From NCBI GenBank assembly GCA_021323255.1, contig JAJTCL010000186.1, positions 1 to 7,717 on the forward strand: DNA of 7,717 nucleotides, written 5' to 3'. How positions within the stretch are numbered: position 1 is the stretch's first letter; every line of letters starts with the position of its first letter. The translations under genes and the position numbers were made by a program. Source of the DNA: Propionibacteriaceae bacterium. GTDB lineage: Bacteria > Actinomycetota > Actinomycetes > Propionibacteriales > Propionibacteriaceae. Below are positions 1 through 7,624 of this stretch, piece by piece. The notes under the pieces were generated by a model. It saw only the letters and a program-made list of their open reading frames with translations, was not told where the DNA came from and ran no database searches.

Positions 1-74
1 ATGACGTTGGAAGACTTGCCCGACCACACCACCCGATCGGCCGAGACGACTTCCACTTGCATGGGTTCAGCCAT
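1..74 (-). CDS. atpC: ATP synthase F1 subunit epsilon, N-terminal fragment (cut by window edge)
   Basis: Twenty-four complete codons are visible, starting at the ATG whose complement lies at 72-74. The peptide begins MAEPMQVEVVSADRVVWSG, the typical start of epsilon: a short first beta strand (QVEVVSADR) followed by the V-W-S-G turn of the N-terminal beta sandwich. Epsilon binds gamma and the c-ring in the central stalk, couples rotation to catalysis, and in many bacteria restrains ATP hydrolysis. A GGAG Shine-Dalgarno sits about 4 nt upstream of the ATG, favouring this start over the in-frame Met5. The gene follows atpD after a 98-nt gap. The rest lies outside the window, so the C-terminal helical domain cannot be assessed. 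Confidence 0.9.
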   Translation of the reverse strand, partial: MAEPMQVEVVSADRVVWSGKSSNV

Positions 75-92
75 TTCGCTCCATTCCCGGCT

Positions 93-120
93 GGCCTCTC
101 GACCCTTCGAGTCTAGGGCC
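93..120 (-). other. Small imperfect hairpin between atpD and atpC
   Basis: CTCGA (98-102) and TCGAG (107-111) pair around a 4-nt loop. GGCC at 93-96 and GGCC at 117-120 can extend the stem past a bulge. No T-run follows on the minus strand, so it does not look like an intrinsic terminator. It could influence mRNA processing or the beta-to-epsilon expression ratio, or be chance in GC-rich spacer. The rest of the 98-nt spacer shows only the atpC ribosome binding site. Confidence 0.2.
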
Positions 121-172
121 GACTTTCCTCACCGCATCACTCCACCAGCAGATCCTGTCCGAGGGTCTAAGA

Positions 173-1627
<1,455 letters not shown>

Positions 1628-1637
1628 CTGATTCCCT

Positions 1638-1677
1638 CATTCATCTGTGGTGATATCTGGGCATTCACTTACTGTGG
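1638..1677 (-). repeat. Short imperfect direct repeat in the atpG-atpD spacer
   Basis: On the + strand CATTCATCTGTGG (1638-1650) recurs as CATTCACTTACTGTGG (1662-1677), the second copy holding three extra bases. The pair fills most of the 50-nt spacer just upstream of the atpD ribosome binding site. It may be a small local duplication. I see no known regulatory motif in it. Confidence 0.3.
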
Positions 1678-2589
1678 TCACTCGGCGGCGGCGCTTGCCT
1701 CGGCTAGTGCACTCGCTCCGCCGACGATCTCGGAGATCTCTTGGGTGATCTCGGCCTGTCTGGCCTGGTTTGCTTCGCGGGTCAGCCGCTCGATCAGCTG
1801 CTGGGCGTTGTCGGTTGCTGACTTCATCGCCTTCTGCCGGCTGGCCAGCTCCGAGGCTGCGCCTTGAAGTAGGCAGTAATGGATGCGGCTGGCCACATAA
1901 AGCGGCAGCAGCTCATCGAGCACAGTTGCGGCATCCGGCTCAAACTCGTAAAGCGGAAGGATCTCCTCACTCGGCGGCGGTTCCTCGCCCTCGACTACCT
2001 CCAGTGGCAGCATCCGGATCACATCAACCCGCTGAGTGAGCATGGAGACGAAGCGGGTGAAGACCACATGGATCTCATCAACTCCGCCCTCTTCCGTCGG
2101 CGTCCGGAATGCCTCAATCAGCCTGTCCGCGATCTCGCGGGCGTGCCCATAGGTCGGTGCATCTGAGAAGCCGTCCCATTTGGCGGCGACGTTACGACGG
2201 CGGAACCCGTAAAACGCAATGGCCTTGCGGCCGGCCAGGTAGGGCACCGCTTCTCTGTTAGCCTGCCGCAGCATCTGGTTCAGCTGCTCGCCTTCCTTGA
2301 TCACCGAGGACGAGTACGCCCCAGCCAGACCGCGGTCTGAGGTGATCAGCAACACTGCAGCCCGGGTCGGATTCTCGGCTTCGGTGGTGAGCGGATGATC
2401 AACGTTGGAGAACGTCGCCACCGCCGACACCGCTCTGGTCAGCTCCCGCGCGTACGGGGCAGCCGATTGGGCACGCTGTTGCGCCTTGATGATTCTGGAT
2501 GCAGCGATGAGCTCCATCGCGCGGGTGACCTTCTTGATGGTCGTGACCGAAGCGCGGCGCTGTCGCAGCTCACGCAGGCTTGCCGGCAA
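1678..2589 (-). CDS. atpG: ATP synthase F1 subunit gamma (central stalk)
   Basis: Encodes 303 residues, in the usual 285-305 range. Gamma is the rotating shaft inside the alpha3beta3 head, joining it to epsilon and the c-ring. The N-terminal helix carries the conserved MELIAAS (25-31). SDRGLAG (84-90) lies in the globular Rossmann-like part. The C-terminal helix has SELASRQKAMKSATDNA (246-262), the family signature that faces beta. Between residues 160 and 172 only a short TPTEEGG linker is seen, so the longer insertion described in mycobacterial gamma is not apparent. The start is TTG, complement at 2587-2589. There is no nearby upstream ATG, and a strong GGAGG Shine-Dalgarno lies 7 nt before the TTG, which makes the choice firm. 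It follows atpA after 47 nt. Confidence 0.97.
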   Translation of the reverse strand: MPASLRELRQRRASVTTIKKVTRAMELIAASRIIKAQQRAQSAAPYARELTRAVSAVATFSNVDHPLTTEAENPTRAAVLLITSDRGLAGAYSSSVIKEGEQLNQMLRQANREAVPYLAGRKAIAFYGFRRRNVAAKWDGFSDAPTYGHAREIADRLIEAFRTPTEEGGVDEIHVVFTRFVSMLTQRVDVIRMLPLEVVEGEEPPPSEEILPLYEFEPDAATVLDELLPLYVASRIHYCLLQGAASELASRQKAMKSATDNAQQLIERLTREANQARQAEITQEISEIVGGASALAEASAAAE

Positions 2590-2596
2590 TTTAGAT

Positions 2597-2616
2597 CCTC
2601 CCCTCGCGTGTGGGGA
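2597..2616 (-). promoter_or_regulatory. Strong Shine-Dalgarno of atpG, inside a possible hairpin
   Basis: Read on the minus strand, GAGGGGAGGA precedes the TTG start of atpG, with the GGAGG core (complement 2597-2601) 7 nt from the start codon. This decides the unusual start. The same bases can pair: TCCCC at 2599-2603 with GGGGA at 2612-2616 across an 8-nt loop. That stem would partly hide the ribosome binding site. The binding site is well supported; a regulatory role for the hairpin is inference. Confidence 0.55.
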
Positions 2617-2636
2617 ATTTGCCGCTCGGAGAGGTC

Positions 2637-4277
2637 TCAGCCACGCTTCTGCCTCACAATTTGCTCTTGCGTGACGTCCTCTTCCTCGAGTGCGACATGC
2701 TCCTCCCGGCCCGCCAGCAGCTTGCCTTCTGAGGTCTGGAAGCCCTTCTTGAACTCAGCAATCTGCTCGCGTAGCGCTGCCGCCGTGTCGTCGTCGAAGT
2801 TTTTGGTCTCCCGGATATTGCGTAGCGAGTCGCCATGATGCCTCAGATTGTCCAGCAGCTCGCGCTCGAAACGGAGCACATCGTCAACCGGAACCTCGTC
2901 CATCAGGCCCTGAATACCGGCCCACACCGAAACGACCTGCTCCTCCACTGGATACGGCGAGTACTGCGGCTGGCGGAGCAGCTCGACCAGTCTTCCGCCG
3001 CGATCGAGCTGGCGACGAGTCGTCGCGTCGAGGTCGGAGGCGAACATCGCAAAAGCCTGCATGTCGCGGTACTGGGCGAGCTCCAGCTTGAGCGAGCCGG
3101 CGACATTCTTCATCGCCTTGATCTGGGCCGCGCCACCGACTCGGGATACCGAGATACCGACGTCGATGGCGGGTCGCTGATTGGCGTTGAAGAGATCGGA
3201 CTGCAAAAAGATCTGGCCATCAGTGATCGAGATGACGTTGGTAGGGATGTAGGCCGACACATCATTGGCTTTGGTCTCGATGATCGGCAACCCGGTCATA
3301 GACCCGCCCCCTAGCTCATCGGAGAGCTTGGCGCAGCGCTCGAGCAGCCGGCTGTGCAGGTAGAACACGTCGCCGGGGTAGGCCTCGCGGCCGGGCGGGC
3401 GGCGTAGCAGCAGCGACATGGCACGGTACGCCTCAGCCTGCTTGGTCAGATCGTCGAAGATGATCAGAACGTGCTTGCCCTGATACATCCAATGCTGGCC
3501 GATGGCCGAGCCGGTATAAGGCGCAACGTACTTATAGCCAGCCGGGTCTGAGGCAGGCGCCGCAACGATGGTGGTGTATTCGAGAGCACCAGCTGCCTCT
3601 AGGGCTCCGCGGACGGCAGCGATAGTCGAGCCCTTCTGGCCGATCGCGACATAGATGCAACGCACCTGCTGCTCCGGGTCACCGCTGTCCCAGGCGCTCT
3701 TCTGGTTCATGATCGTGTCGACGGCGATAGCAGTCTTACCGGTCTTGCGGTCGCCGATGATCAACTGCCGCTGGCCGCGACCGATCGGGATCATGGCGTC
3801 GATGGCCTTGATTCCGGTCTGCAATGGCTGATTGACACCCTGCCGATCCATCACGCCAGCGGCCTGCAGCTCGAGCGCGCGGCGCTCGTCAATGGGACTG
3901 ATCTCGCCAAGCCCGTCGATCGGGTTGCCCAACGCGTCGACGGTACGTCCCAGGTATCCATCGCCGACCGGCACCGAAAGGATGTCACCAGTGCGCTTGA
4001 CGACCTGGCCTTCCTCGATACCTCCGGACTCGCCCATGACGACGACACCGATCTCGCGAACGTCAAGGTTCAGCGCGATGCCAAGAGTGCCGTTCTCGAA
4101 CTCGAGCAGCTCATTGGCCATCGCCGAAGGCAGGCCTTCGACTCGCGCGATGCCGTCGCCGGATGTGACGACCGTTCCGGTCTCTTCCCGGGTCGCCGTC
4201 TCCGGCTCGTAGCTCCGGACGAAGCGATCCAGTGCTTCGCGGATTTCCTCTGGACGAATCGTCAGTTCTGCCATCAT
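2637..4277 (-). CDS. atpA: ATP synthase F1 subunit alpha
   Basis: Encodes 546 residues; E. coli alpha has 513. Alpha binds nucleotide at the non-catalytic sites and gives the arginine finger to the catalytic sites of beta. Seen in order: an N-terminal helix and beta barrel (about 1-100) that meet delta and the barrel crown; the P-loop GDRKTGKT at 175-182 (K181, T182); Walker B LIIFDD at 271-276; and SVSRVGG with the arginine finger R379. After about residue 512 there is a tail rich in glutamate (EEHVALEEEDVTQEQ) ending in basic RQKRG. This is the C-terminal extension characteristic of actinobacterial alpha, linked in mycobacteria to suppression of ATP hydrolysis. Two adjacent ATG codons (4277 and 4274) could start it; an AGAAAG-like site lies upstream. 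The 64 nt between atpH and atpA show no clear promoter or terminator. Confidence 0.98.
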   Translation of the reverse strand: MMAELTIRPEEIREALDRFVRSYEPETATREETGTVVTSGDGIARVEGLPSAMANELLEFENGTLGIALNLDVREIGVVVMGESGGIEEGQVVKRTGDILSVPVGDGYLGRTVDALGNPIDGLGEISPIDERRALELQAAGVMDRQGVNQPLQTGIKAIDAMIPIGRGQRQLIIGDRKTGKTAIAVDTIMNQKSAWDSGDPEQQVRCIYVAIGQKGSTIAAVRGALEAAGALEYTTIVAAPASDPAGYKYVAPYTGSAIGQHWMYQGKHVLIIFDDLTKQAEAYRAMSLLLRRPPGREAYPGDVFYLHSRLLERCAKLSDELGGGSMTGLPIIETKANDVSAYIPTNVISITDGQIFLQSDLFNANQRPAIDVGISVSRVGGAAQIKAMKNVAGSLKLELAQYRDMQAFAMFASDLDATTRRQLDRGGRLVELLRQPQYSPYPVEEQVVSVWAGIQGLMDEVPVDDVLRFERELLDNLRHHGDSLRNIRETKNFDDDTAAALREQIAEFKKGFQTSEGKLLAGREEHVALEEEDVTQEQIVRQKRG

Positions 4278-4341
4278 CTGCGCTTTCTGCTCTTTATCGC
4301 TGGGTGAGAGTGTTCAGTTGTTGTCGAATGTACGAGCCGTG

Positions 4342-5136
4342 CTATTCAAATAACCGTCGGGCCGCCTCGAGCCGGCCCGAGACGGTACCTTCAAACACCT
4401 CGTCGCCGAGCTCCACCCGAACTCCGCCGAGGATCTCGGGGTCGATGACTTCCTGGATTGCGACCTGGCGGCCGATCTGCTTGGTGAGAGCTGCAACGAC
4501 TCGGTTCCGCTGGTCGGAAGAGAGCGGCTTGGCAACCCGAACGGTTGCCACGACTCGATTCTTCTGTGCCGCGGCCAGCGTGACGTAACCCTCGATCGTC
4601 TGCGCAAAGGTCCGTTCACGGGCCGCCACGGCTCGCTGCGCAAGCGCGATCGTCGAGTCTGTGGCACGACCTCTGAGCAGCTCGCCGACCAGCTCCTGCC
4701 GCTTAGCGCGGTCGATCGCCCGGTCCCCCAACACGTTGCGCAAGTCCGGGTTGGACTCCACGAACCGAGCGAATCGGAACAGCTGATCTTCGGTGTCCTC
4801 CAGATCAGCACGCCGATCTGCCACGACGAGCTCACCACGCACCGCCTGCCGCTCCAGCGCAGCTGCGAACGTACGGCCACCGGACCAACGCAGCGTCGCC
4901 GCCTCCGCCACGAGATCAACAACGGCCTGGTCCACCTTGCCGTCGAGCAATCCATGCACCAACGCCTGGCGAGCACTCTCTGGCGTTCCCGGGTCGGTCA
5001 CCGCGCGTCGCAGCGTCGCCGAGGCCTCGAGCGCATCGACCACCGCAAACATGTCGGAGGCGAAAGTGTCGCCGACCTGGCTGTCGTCGAGCATGCGGTC
5101 GAGCGAACTCACCCGCGCGTCGGTGGCTACTGTCAT
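4342..5136 (-). CDS. atpH: ATP synthase F1 subunit delta (peripheral stalk cap)
   Basis: Encodes 264 residues, longer than the roughly 177 of E. coli delta but in line with the extended deltas of many actinobacteria. Delta caps the F1 head and ties it to the b subunits, so the stator does not turn with the rotor. The C-terminal 33 residues (232-264) have the OSCP/delta signature: DPEILGGVRVELGD, then EGTVSGRLEAARRLF. The N-terminal region is a helix bundle with many Ala, Leu and Asp. I see no hydrophobic N-terminal helix, so this is not the b-delta fusion found in mycobacteria; a separate b lies upstream. The ATG overlaps the atpF stop by 4 nt (ATGA, 5133-5136), implying translational coupling and roughly equal synthesis. 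Confidence 0.96.
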   Translation of the reverse strand: MTVATDARVSSLDRMLDDSQVGDTFASDMFAVVDALEASATLRRAVTDPGTPESARQALVHGLLDGKVDQAVVDLVAEAATLRWSGGRTFAAALERQAVRGELVVADRRADLEDTEDQLFRFARFVESNPDLRNVLGDRAIDRAKRQELVGELLRGRATDSTIALAQRAVAARERTFAQTIEGYVTLAAAQKNRVVATVRVAKPLSSDQRNRVVAALTKQIGRQVAIQEVIDPEILGGVRVELGDEVFEGTVSGRLEAARRLFE

Positions 5137-5690
5137 GATCGACTGGCAGGAGTTGGCTCGCCCTCACCCTCGAGCTCGGCGAGGAACCGGTCGACTGTAC
5201 GCCGTGCTCGCTCATCGTCCTCTAGCGATTCGCCAACGATCCGGCTCGCCAATGTGGTACCCAAGGTTCCGATCTCGGCTCGCATCTGTGCCATGACCGA
5301 GGCCCGCTCGGCTTCGAGTTGAGCCTCGCCCTGGGCCCTGATCCGGGCGACCTCGGCTTGCGCCTGCTCTCGGAGCTCAGCGAGGATCTGGGTGCCCTCC
5401 GTCTTAGCGTCCTCGCGAATCCTGGCGGCTTCGGTTCGGGCCTCAGCCAGCTGCTCGTTGTACTGGCGCAGCGCCGCATCCGCAGCTTCCTGCGCCTTCT
5501 CGGCCCTCTCCAAGCCACCCTGGATAGCGGCCGTGCGCTCGGAGTAGGTGGCCTCGAACCGCGGCACCACGAACCTGGCAATGACGAACGTCAGCAGTAG
5601 TGCGAAGACGATCGCCGCGATTACCTCTGACAGATGCGGAATGAGTGGATTCTCCCCCTCCGCCTGAAGAGGTACGAGAAGCGCGGTCAT
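5133..5690 (-). CDS. atpF: ATP synthase Fo subunit b (peripheral stalk)
   Basis: Encodes 185 residues from the ATG at 5688-5690. Subunit b anchors the peripheral stalk in the membrane beside subunit a and runs up to delta. There is one membrane helix at about residues 22-42 (VIAAIVFALLLTFVIARFVV), then the conserved VVPRFEATYSERTAAI hinge. A long charged coiled coil of Ala, Glu and Arg follows to about residue 150, then a C-terminal part (TLASRIVGESLEDDE) that meets delta. The frame stays open upstream to 5735, but that would overlap atpE and add a non-family leader, so Met at 5690 is preferred. An in-frame GTG at 5697-5699 is a possible alternative. It begins 13 nt after the atpE stop, and its own stop overlaps the atpH start. 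Confidence 0.95.
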   Translation of the reverse strand: MTALLVPLQAEGENPLIPHLSEVIAAIVFALLLTFVIARFVVPRFEATYSERTAAIQGGLERAEKAQEAADAALRQYNEQLAEARTEAARIREDAKTEGTQILAELREQAQAEVARIRAQGEAQLEAERASVMAQMRAEIGTLGTTLASRIVGESLEDDERARRTVDRFLAELEGEGEPTPASRS

Positions 5691-5703
5691 CGCGATCACT
5701 CGC

Positions 5704-5931
5704 TCACAGGCCGCCGAAGACGAAGGCGAGAGCAATGCCGATGATCGCCAGCGCCTCAGTCACCGCGAATCCGATCCAAGCCGTTCCCATCATCGCGCCG
5801 CGGGCCTCCGGCTGCCGCGCGGTGCCCTGGATGACGGAGGCGAAGATCAAGCCCACGCCGATGCCGGGACCGATGGCGCCGAGGCCGTAGCCGACGATGC
5901 CGAGGGATCCGACGAGTTCCATTGGAGTCAT
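5704..5931 (-). CDS. atpE: ATP synthase Fo subunit c (rotor ring proteolipid)
   Basis: Encodes 75 residues forming a hairpin of two membrane helices. Copies assemble into the c-ring that turns as protons pass. Helix 1 (about 8-34) has the small-residue packing motif GIGVG. The polar loop ARQPEARG (38-45) faces F1. Helix 2 (about 50-73) carries the proton-binding glutamate E59 in AVTEALAIIGIALAF. The absence of a sodium-site Gln/Ser-Thr pattern suggests proton coupling, though I judge this by eye only. Start at 5931 is chosen because GAAAGAAG lies just upstream; Met4 is an in-frame alternative. The gene is complete, but the reading frame of the damaged atpB runs over its first 176 nt in another frame. 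Confidence 0.97.
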   Translation of the reverse strand: MTPMELVGSLGIVGYGLGAIGPGIGVGLIFASVIQGTARQPEARGAMMGTAWIGFAVTEALAIIGIALAFVFGGL

Positions 5932-6667
5932 TGGGACTTCTTTCTTGACGGGGTTTCGCGGTGACTGCGAAGATCAGGGCCACCACACCGGCGGTCTTGT
6001 TGATGATCGATTCGGAATGCAAGAGCAGGTACTCCCCGCCCAACACAAACACCAAGACCAGCAGGTGCCCGGCGAACATGTTGGCGAAGAGTCGCAAGGA
6101 GAGGGTGATGGGTCGGACGATGATGTTGGACACGAACTCCAGCGGGATGATCAGCGGCCACATGAATGCCGGAACCCCGGATGGAAGGGTGGTGTGCTTG
6201 AGATAACCAAAGAAGCCATGTTTGGCCATGCCGACCGCGTTGTAGATCACCCAGACCAAGATCGCCAGGCCGTACGGCCAACCCACGTGCGAGGGCGTGG
6301 GGAGCAAGCTGAGCGGGAAGACCCCAAACAAGTTGTTGATCAGCACGAAGGAAAACAGGGCTATCAGAAGTGGGAGGTACTTGAGGAAGTCGTGCCCGAT
6401 CATGTCCCGGGCGATCGTATTGCGGACGAAGAAATACGCTGTCTCGCCGAGGTACTGACCCTTGCTTGGCACCAGAGCACTCTTGCGCGCCATGATCAGC
6501 CAAAAAGCCAAGATCAAGATCACCGAGAGCATGCCCTGGAGCATGTACTTGTCAAACCAGGGAACGCTTTCGAACAGCGGCGGCACGTCAAAGCTCTGCA
6601 CCCCAGGGGCCTCGAAGCCTTCCGTCTCCGTCTCCAGCGGCACCAGGCCCGACAAGAAACCGCTCAC
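5756..6667 (-). CDS. atpB: ATP synthase Fo subunit a with lost C-terminal helix (possible pseudogene)
   Basis: Subunit a forms the two proton half-channels against the c-ring. The frame encodes 303 residues, but only about 1-237 resemble the family. Good features are the hydrophobic helix MLSVILILAFWLIM (46-59), NNLFGVFPLSLLP, and VRPITLSLRLFANMFAGH (184-201) with the essential R192 (E. coli R210), N196, and H201 at the position of E. coli E219. After GVVALIFAVTA (227-237) the expected final helix, with its F-F-E and L-Q-A-Y/F-I-F pattern and the conserved glutamine (E. coli Q252), is absent. Instead there are 66 mostly Arg/Pro/Gly-rich residues, an artefact of reading across atpE out of frame. 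Only 25 nt lie between the break and the atpE start, so a point frameshift cannot explain it; roughly 90-110 nt appear deleted. The start is GTG, overlapping the upstream stop (GTGA, 6664-6667), with a strong AGAGGGG site. Confidence 0.93.
   Translation of the reverse strand: MSGFLSGLVPLETETEGFEAPGVQSFDVPPLFESVPWFDKYMLQGMLSVILILAFWLIMARKSALVPSKGQYLGETAYFFVRNTIARDMIGHDFLKYLPLLIALFSFVLINNLFGVFPLSLLPTPSHVGWPYGLAILVWVIYNAVGMAKHGFFGYLKHTTLPSGVPAFMWPLIIPLEFVSNIIVRPITLSLRLFANMFAGHLLVLVFVLGGEYLLLHSESIINKTAGVVALIFAVTAKPRQERSPNDSNGTRRIPRHRRLRPRRHRSRHRRGLDLRLRHPGHRAAAGGPRRDDGNGLDRIRGD
5955..5971. repeat. Inverted repeat at the atpB homology break
   Basis: TTCGC (5955-5959) and GCGAA (5967-5971) are perfect inverted arms around a 7-nt centre; one G-T and one G-C pair could extend the stem to 7, leaving a 3-nt loop. 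The structure covers codons 233-237 of atpB, exactly where family resemblance ends. It could be chance, or it could mark the end point of a small deletion. It has no T-run and is not a terminator. Confidence 0.4.
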
Positions 6668-7032
6668 CGTTCCCCTCTCTCCGCCTCGTGCCTGTGTTCA
6701 GTTAGCGTGGCCTGGTTGCTGCGATCCTTGGCGCCTGCTGCAGATACCTCATCATCGATGCGGCCAAAGCGTCGAATGATCACATACACCCCGAAGGCAG
6801 CACCTGCGACAATCCCGATCGGCAACAGGAACCTGGTGCCGAGGTAGTGGTCGCCGAGCCATCCCAGCAGTCCATAGACCAGGACGCCGGAGATCAGATA
6901 GGAGAGCACTCGTAGCCCCAAATCCATGCCGTTTGATTTCTCCCCTCCTTGCGCTCTCGGCTGGTCGAAGGCCGCATTCGGTTGTTCCTTCATGGCGTGA
7001 CACACGCTAGCAGTGATTGTGGCGCCGGTCAC
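6664..7032 (-). CDS. AtpZ/AtpI-family ATP synthase accessory membrane protein
   Basis: Encodes 122 residues from a GTG start. Two membrane helices are clear: about 40-60 (LRVLSYLISGVLVYGLLGWL) and 68-88 (FLLPIGIVAGAAFGVYVII). Between them lies GDHYLGTRFLLPIG, the Gly-Asp-x-x-x-Gly-Thr loop typical of the small AtpZ (ATPase gene 1) family. The polar N-terminus and a charged C-terminus (90-122) flank them. Such proteins sit at the head of atp operons and have been linked to c-ring assembly and divalent cation uptake in other bacteria; the role here is inferred. The GTG overlaps the preceding stop by 4 nt and has AAGGTGA about 10 nt upstream. An ATG at 6993 would give 109 residues and remains possible, although no ribosome site precedes it. 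Its stop overlaps the GTG of atpB. Confidence 0.8.
   Translation of the reverse strand: MTGATITASVCHAMKEQPNAAFDQPRAQGGEKSNGMDLGLRVLSYLISGVLVYGLLGWLGDHYLGTRFLLPIGIVAGAAFGVYVIIRRFGRIDDEVSAAGAKDRSNQATLTEHRHEAERGER
6672..6678 (-). promoter_or_regulatory. Ribosome binding site of atpB
   Basis: AGAGGGG on the minus strand, with the GAGG core 6 nt before the GTG at 6665-6667. It lies inside the last codons of the upstream gene and fixes the GTG start that overlaps the upstream stop. Confidence 0.65.
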
Positions 7033-7526
7033 GGCTCAAAGTCACCTTCGCTTGGCGGCACGTACTCGGTGTCGTAGGCCCCGATTCTCAGTCGAGAAAA
7101 GACAAAAACCTCTACCGCCAACCATCCCGCGACAACGATGATCGTTGTCAGGAAGATGACCATTGGCGTCAACGTCGGCCAGGCTTCGTGGTGAGCGTTG
7201 TAGAGCACCAAGACCAGTCCCAGGATGACAACGCGAGCGGTGTAGCTGCACATGGACACGGCGAGCAGCGTTCGGGCACCCGCGTCGGCGAAGAGCACCA
7301 TGACGTACTGGCCGACTCCATAGAAGAACAGCACCATGGCGGCCGCCAGTGCGGCCGAGATCAGGCCGCTGACACCGAAGCCGATGCTGAAGACGATCAA
7401 GCACAGCGCAGCAGCCGTCGCGCCACCAACAGCACCGCCGATCAGCAGCTTCCGGGCCCGGATGACGTGCACACTGGGCCCACCGGCAGGCGTCGCCGCA
7501 TGTTCGGGGCGGCTCTCGACGGTCAT
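7029..7526 (-). CDS. AtpI-like four-helix membrane protein, first gene of the operon
   Basis: Encodes 165 residues from ATG at 7524-7526. Four hydrophobic segments are visible: about 27-49 (LLIGGAVGGATAAALCLIVF), 52-79 (SGLISAALAAAMVLFFYGVG onward), 87-109 (TLLAVSMCSY then VVILGLVLVLY) and 121-144 (PMVIFLTTIIVVAGWLAVEV). The ends are polar, with an acidic C-terminus (PPSEGDFEP). Size, topology and place just upstream of subunit a match the AtpI (ATP synthase protein I) group, proposed to help assemble the c-ring. The sequence has no catalytic motif, and the assignment rests mainly on position and topology. The frame stays open to a TTG at 7658, but the added 44 residues look non-coding, and AAGGA lies 9 nt before the ATG. 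The stop shares 3 nt with the next gene's start codon, GTGA. Confidence 0.75.
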   Translation of the reverse strand: MTVESRPEHAATPAGGPSVHVIRARKLLIGGAVGGATAAALCLIVFSIGFGVSGLISAALAAAMVLFFYGVGQYVMVLFADAGARTLLAVSMCSYTARVVILGLVLVLYNAHHEAWPTLTPMVIFLTTIIVVAGWLAVEVFVFSRLRIGAYDTEYVPPSEGDFEP

Positions 7527-7535
7527 GGGCGGCAG

Positions 7536-7540
7536 TCCTT
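7536..7540 (-). promoter_or_regulatory. Ribosome binding site of the AtpI-like gene
   Basis: AAGGA on the minus strand, 9 nt before the ATG at 7524-7526, preceded by an A-run. It supports the short start over the upstream TTG at 7658. Confidence 0.55.
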
Positions 7541-7624
7541 TTTTGTGCCAGTGTCGGAACTGGGTGGTGATCGGATTCGGGCCAGGTTGCGTCGCGCGAA
7601 CAAAGGTCGCCGGGCTGCGCTGGC

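Noticed and set aside
4278..4341. Internal promoter between atpH and atpA
   Set aside because: TTGAAT and TACATT are present but separated by only 11 nt, too close for a -35/-10 pair. Nothing else in the 64-nt spacer stands out.
5691..5735. Longer atpF start at 5735
   Set aside because: It would overlap the end of atpE by 32 nt and add residues before the normal subunit b N-terminus. The ATG at 5690 gives a typical length.
5929..5960. Programmed ribosomal frameshift at the end of atpB
   Set aside because: A frameshift could only help if the missing helix were encoded in another frame nearby. None of the three frames between residue 237 and the atpE start encodes it, and the space is only 25 nt.
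5897..6847. A 316-codon open frame on the + strand
   Set aside because: It is antisense to atpB and the AtpZ-type gene. Its low-complexity Asp/Gln/His/Val-rich product is typical of reverse-strand reading of membrane protein genes.
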